Assembly (NCBI GenBank): GCA_903933995.1
Contig: CAIZMD010000548.1
Coordinates: forward strand, 1-12,776
Direction of reading: 5' to 3'
DNA: 12,776 nt
Source: an uncultured Bacteroidota bacterium
Lineage (GTDB): Bacteria; Bacteroidota; Bacteroidia; Chitinophagales; Chitinophagaceae
The position numbers and the translations under genes are program-made. The notes beneath the pieces were generated by a model. That model worked only from the letters and a program-made list of their open reading frames with translations. It made no database searches and was not told the DNA's origin. Shown piece by piece: positions 12,535-12,776 of this stretch. Positions within the stretch are counted from its first letter, which is position 1. Each line of letters opens with the position of its first letter.

Positions 12535-12776
12535 ATGCAAACGATTATTGAGCCATTCCGCATTAAATCTGTGGAACCCATTCATTTTAATACCCCTGAA
12601 CAAAGAGACCAAATTTTAAAACAAGCAGATTATAATCCCTTTCTCATTAAGGCCAAGGATGTGATCATAGACCTTTTAACTGATAGTGGTACGTCTGCCA
12701 TGAGTAGCAACCAATGGGCAGCCATGATGCAAGGCGATGAATCCTATGCCGGTAGTGAAAGCTTTTTCCGCTTTGA
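12535..12776 (+). CDS. tnaA: Tryptophanase / tyrosine phenol-lyase family enzyme, N-terminal part (cut by window edge)
   Basis: About 80 residues of a PLP-dependent beta-eliminating lyase of about 460 residues. EPFRIKSVEPI (6-16), YNPFLIKAKDVIIDLLTDSGT and AMSSNQWAAMMQGDESYAGSESFF are the characteristic N-terminal blocks of the family. Tryptophanase splits Trp to indole, pyruvate and ammonia; tyrosine phenol-lyase splits Tyr to phenol. The visible part cannot separate them: EPFRIKSVE and SGT-AMS-QWA also occur in tyrosine phenol-lyase, whereas MMxGDESYAG-SFF resembles Bacteroides tryptophanase. The Trp-containing leader ORF upstream favours tryptophanase, but that argument is partly circular. 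The PLP lysine and specificity residues lie beyond the edge. Confidence 0.88.
   Translation, partial: MQTIIEPFRIKSVEPIHFNTPEQRDQILKQADYNPFLIKAKDVIIDLLTDSGTSAMSSNQWAAMMQGDESYAGSESFFRF

Noticed and set aside
1..12776. Mobile elements, CRISPR, phage or defence islands
   Set aside because: No transposase, integrase, regularly spaced repeats or defence-type proteins found. The gene content is largely chromosomal housekeeping.

Overview
The window looks like a chromosomal segment of a Bacteroidota bacterium, plausibly Chitinophagaceae or a relative. DNA is moderately AT-rich. Convincing Shine-Dalgarno sites are absent, and several gene starts are preceded by the phylum's -7 promoter box TAnnTTTG. 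Protein types such as lipoproteins, a small anti-sigma-like partner, a eukaryote-sized tryptophan dioxygenase and a half-length TauE/SafE protein fit the same group. No tRNA, rRNA, CRISPR, insertion sequence or phage gene was recognised. No gene-free stretch exceeds 300 bases.

Layout from left to right: the 5' part of pyrF (minus, cut by the window edge); a terminator and a pyrimidine-rich repeat tract; a GH13 amylase lipoprotein (minus); divergent tryptophan 2,3-dioxygenase (plus); convergent terminator; a secreted/membrane YqaE-Pmp3 protein (minus); divergent plus-strand cluster of a small lipoprotein, inorganic pyrophosphatase (ppa), a half-size TauE/SafE transporter and a 50-residue membrane protein with its own promoter; a convergent terminator; an SH3-NlpC/P60 peptidase (minus); divergent sigma factor plus overlapping membrane partner (plus); then, all on minus, a DUF985 cupin, a large GH63 glucosidase and a DUF1456 protein; RluE-type pseudouridine synthase (plus); an unrecognised 193-residue protein (minus); and finally the 5' part of a tryptophanase/tyrosine phenol-lyase gene (plus).

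Most of this is ordinary housekeeping. Two themes recur. One is alpha-glucan breakdown: an exported GH13 lipoprotein and a cytoplasmic GH63 enzyme, the latter with a LacI-family-like operator upstream. The other is tryptophan catabolism: the dioxygenase and the tryptophanase-like lyase.

The part most worth following is the 215-base region between the unrecognised gene and the lyase gene. It holds a 21-codon leader ORF with two Trp codons, a TnaC-like C-terminal end and a UGA stop, then a G-poor pyrimidine-rich spacer. Upstream is a perfect inverted repeat shared by two divergent promoters. This resembles TnaC-type tryptophan-sensing control, which I do not know to be described in this phylum. 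Other notable non-coding signals are a 31-base pyrimidine repeat at the 3' ends of two distant genes, a 13-base near-palindrome common to two divergent promoter regions, and promoter boxes so close to start codons that some messages may be leaderless.
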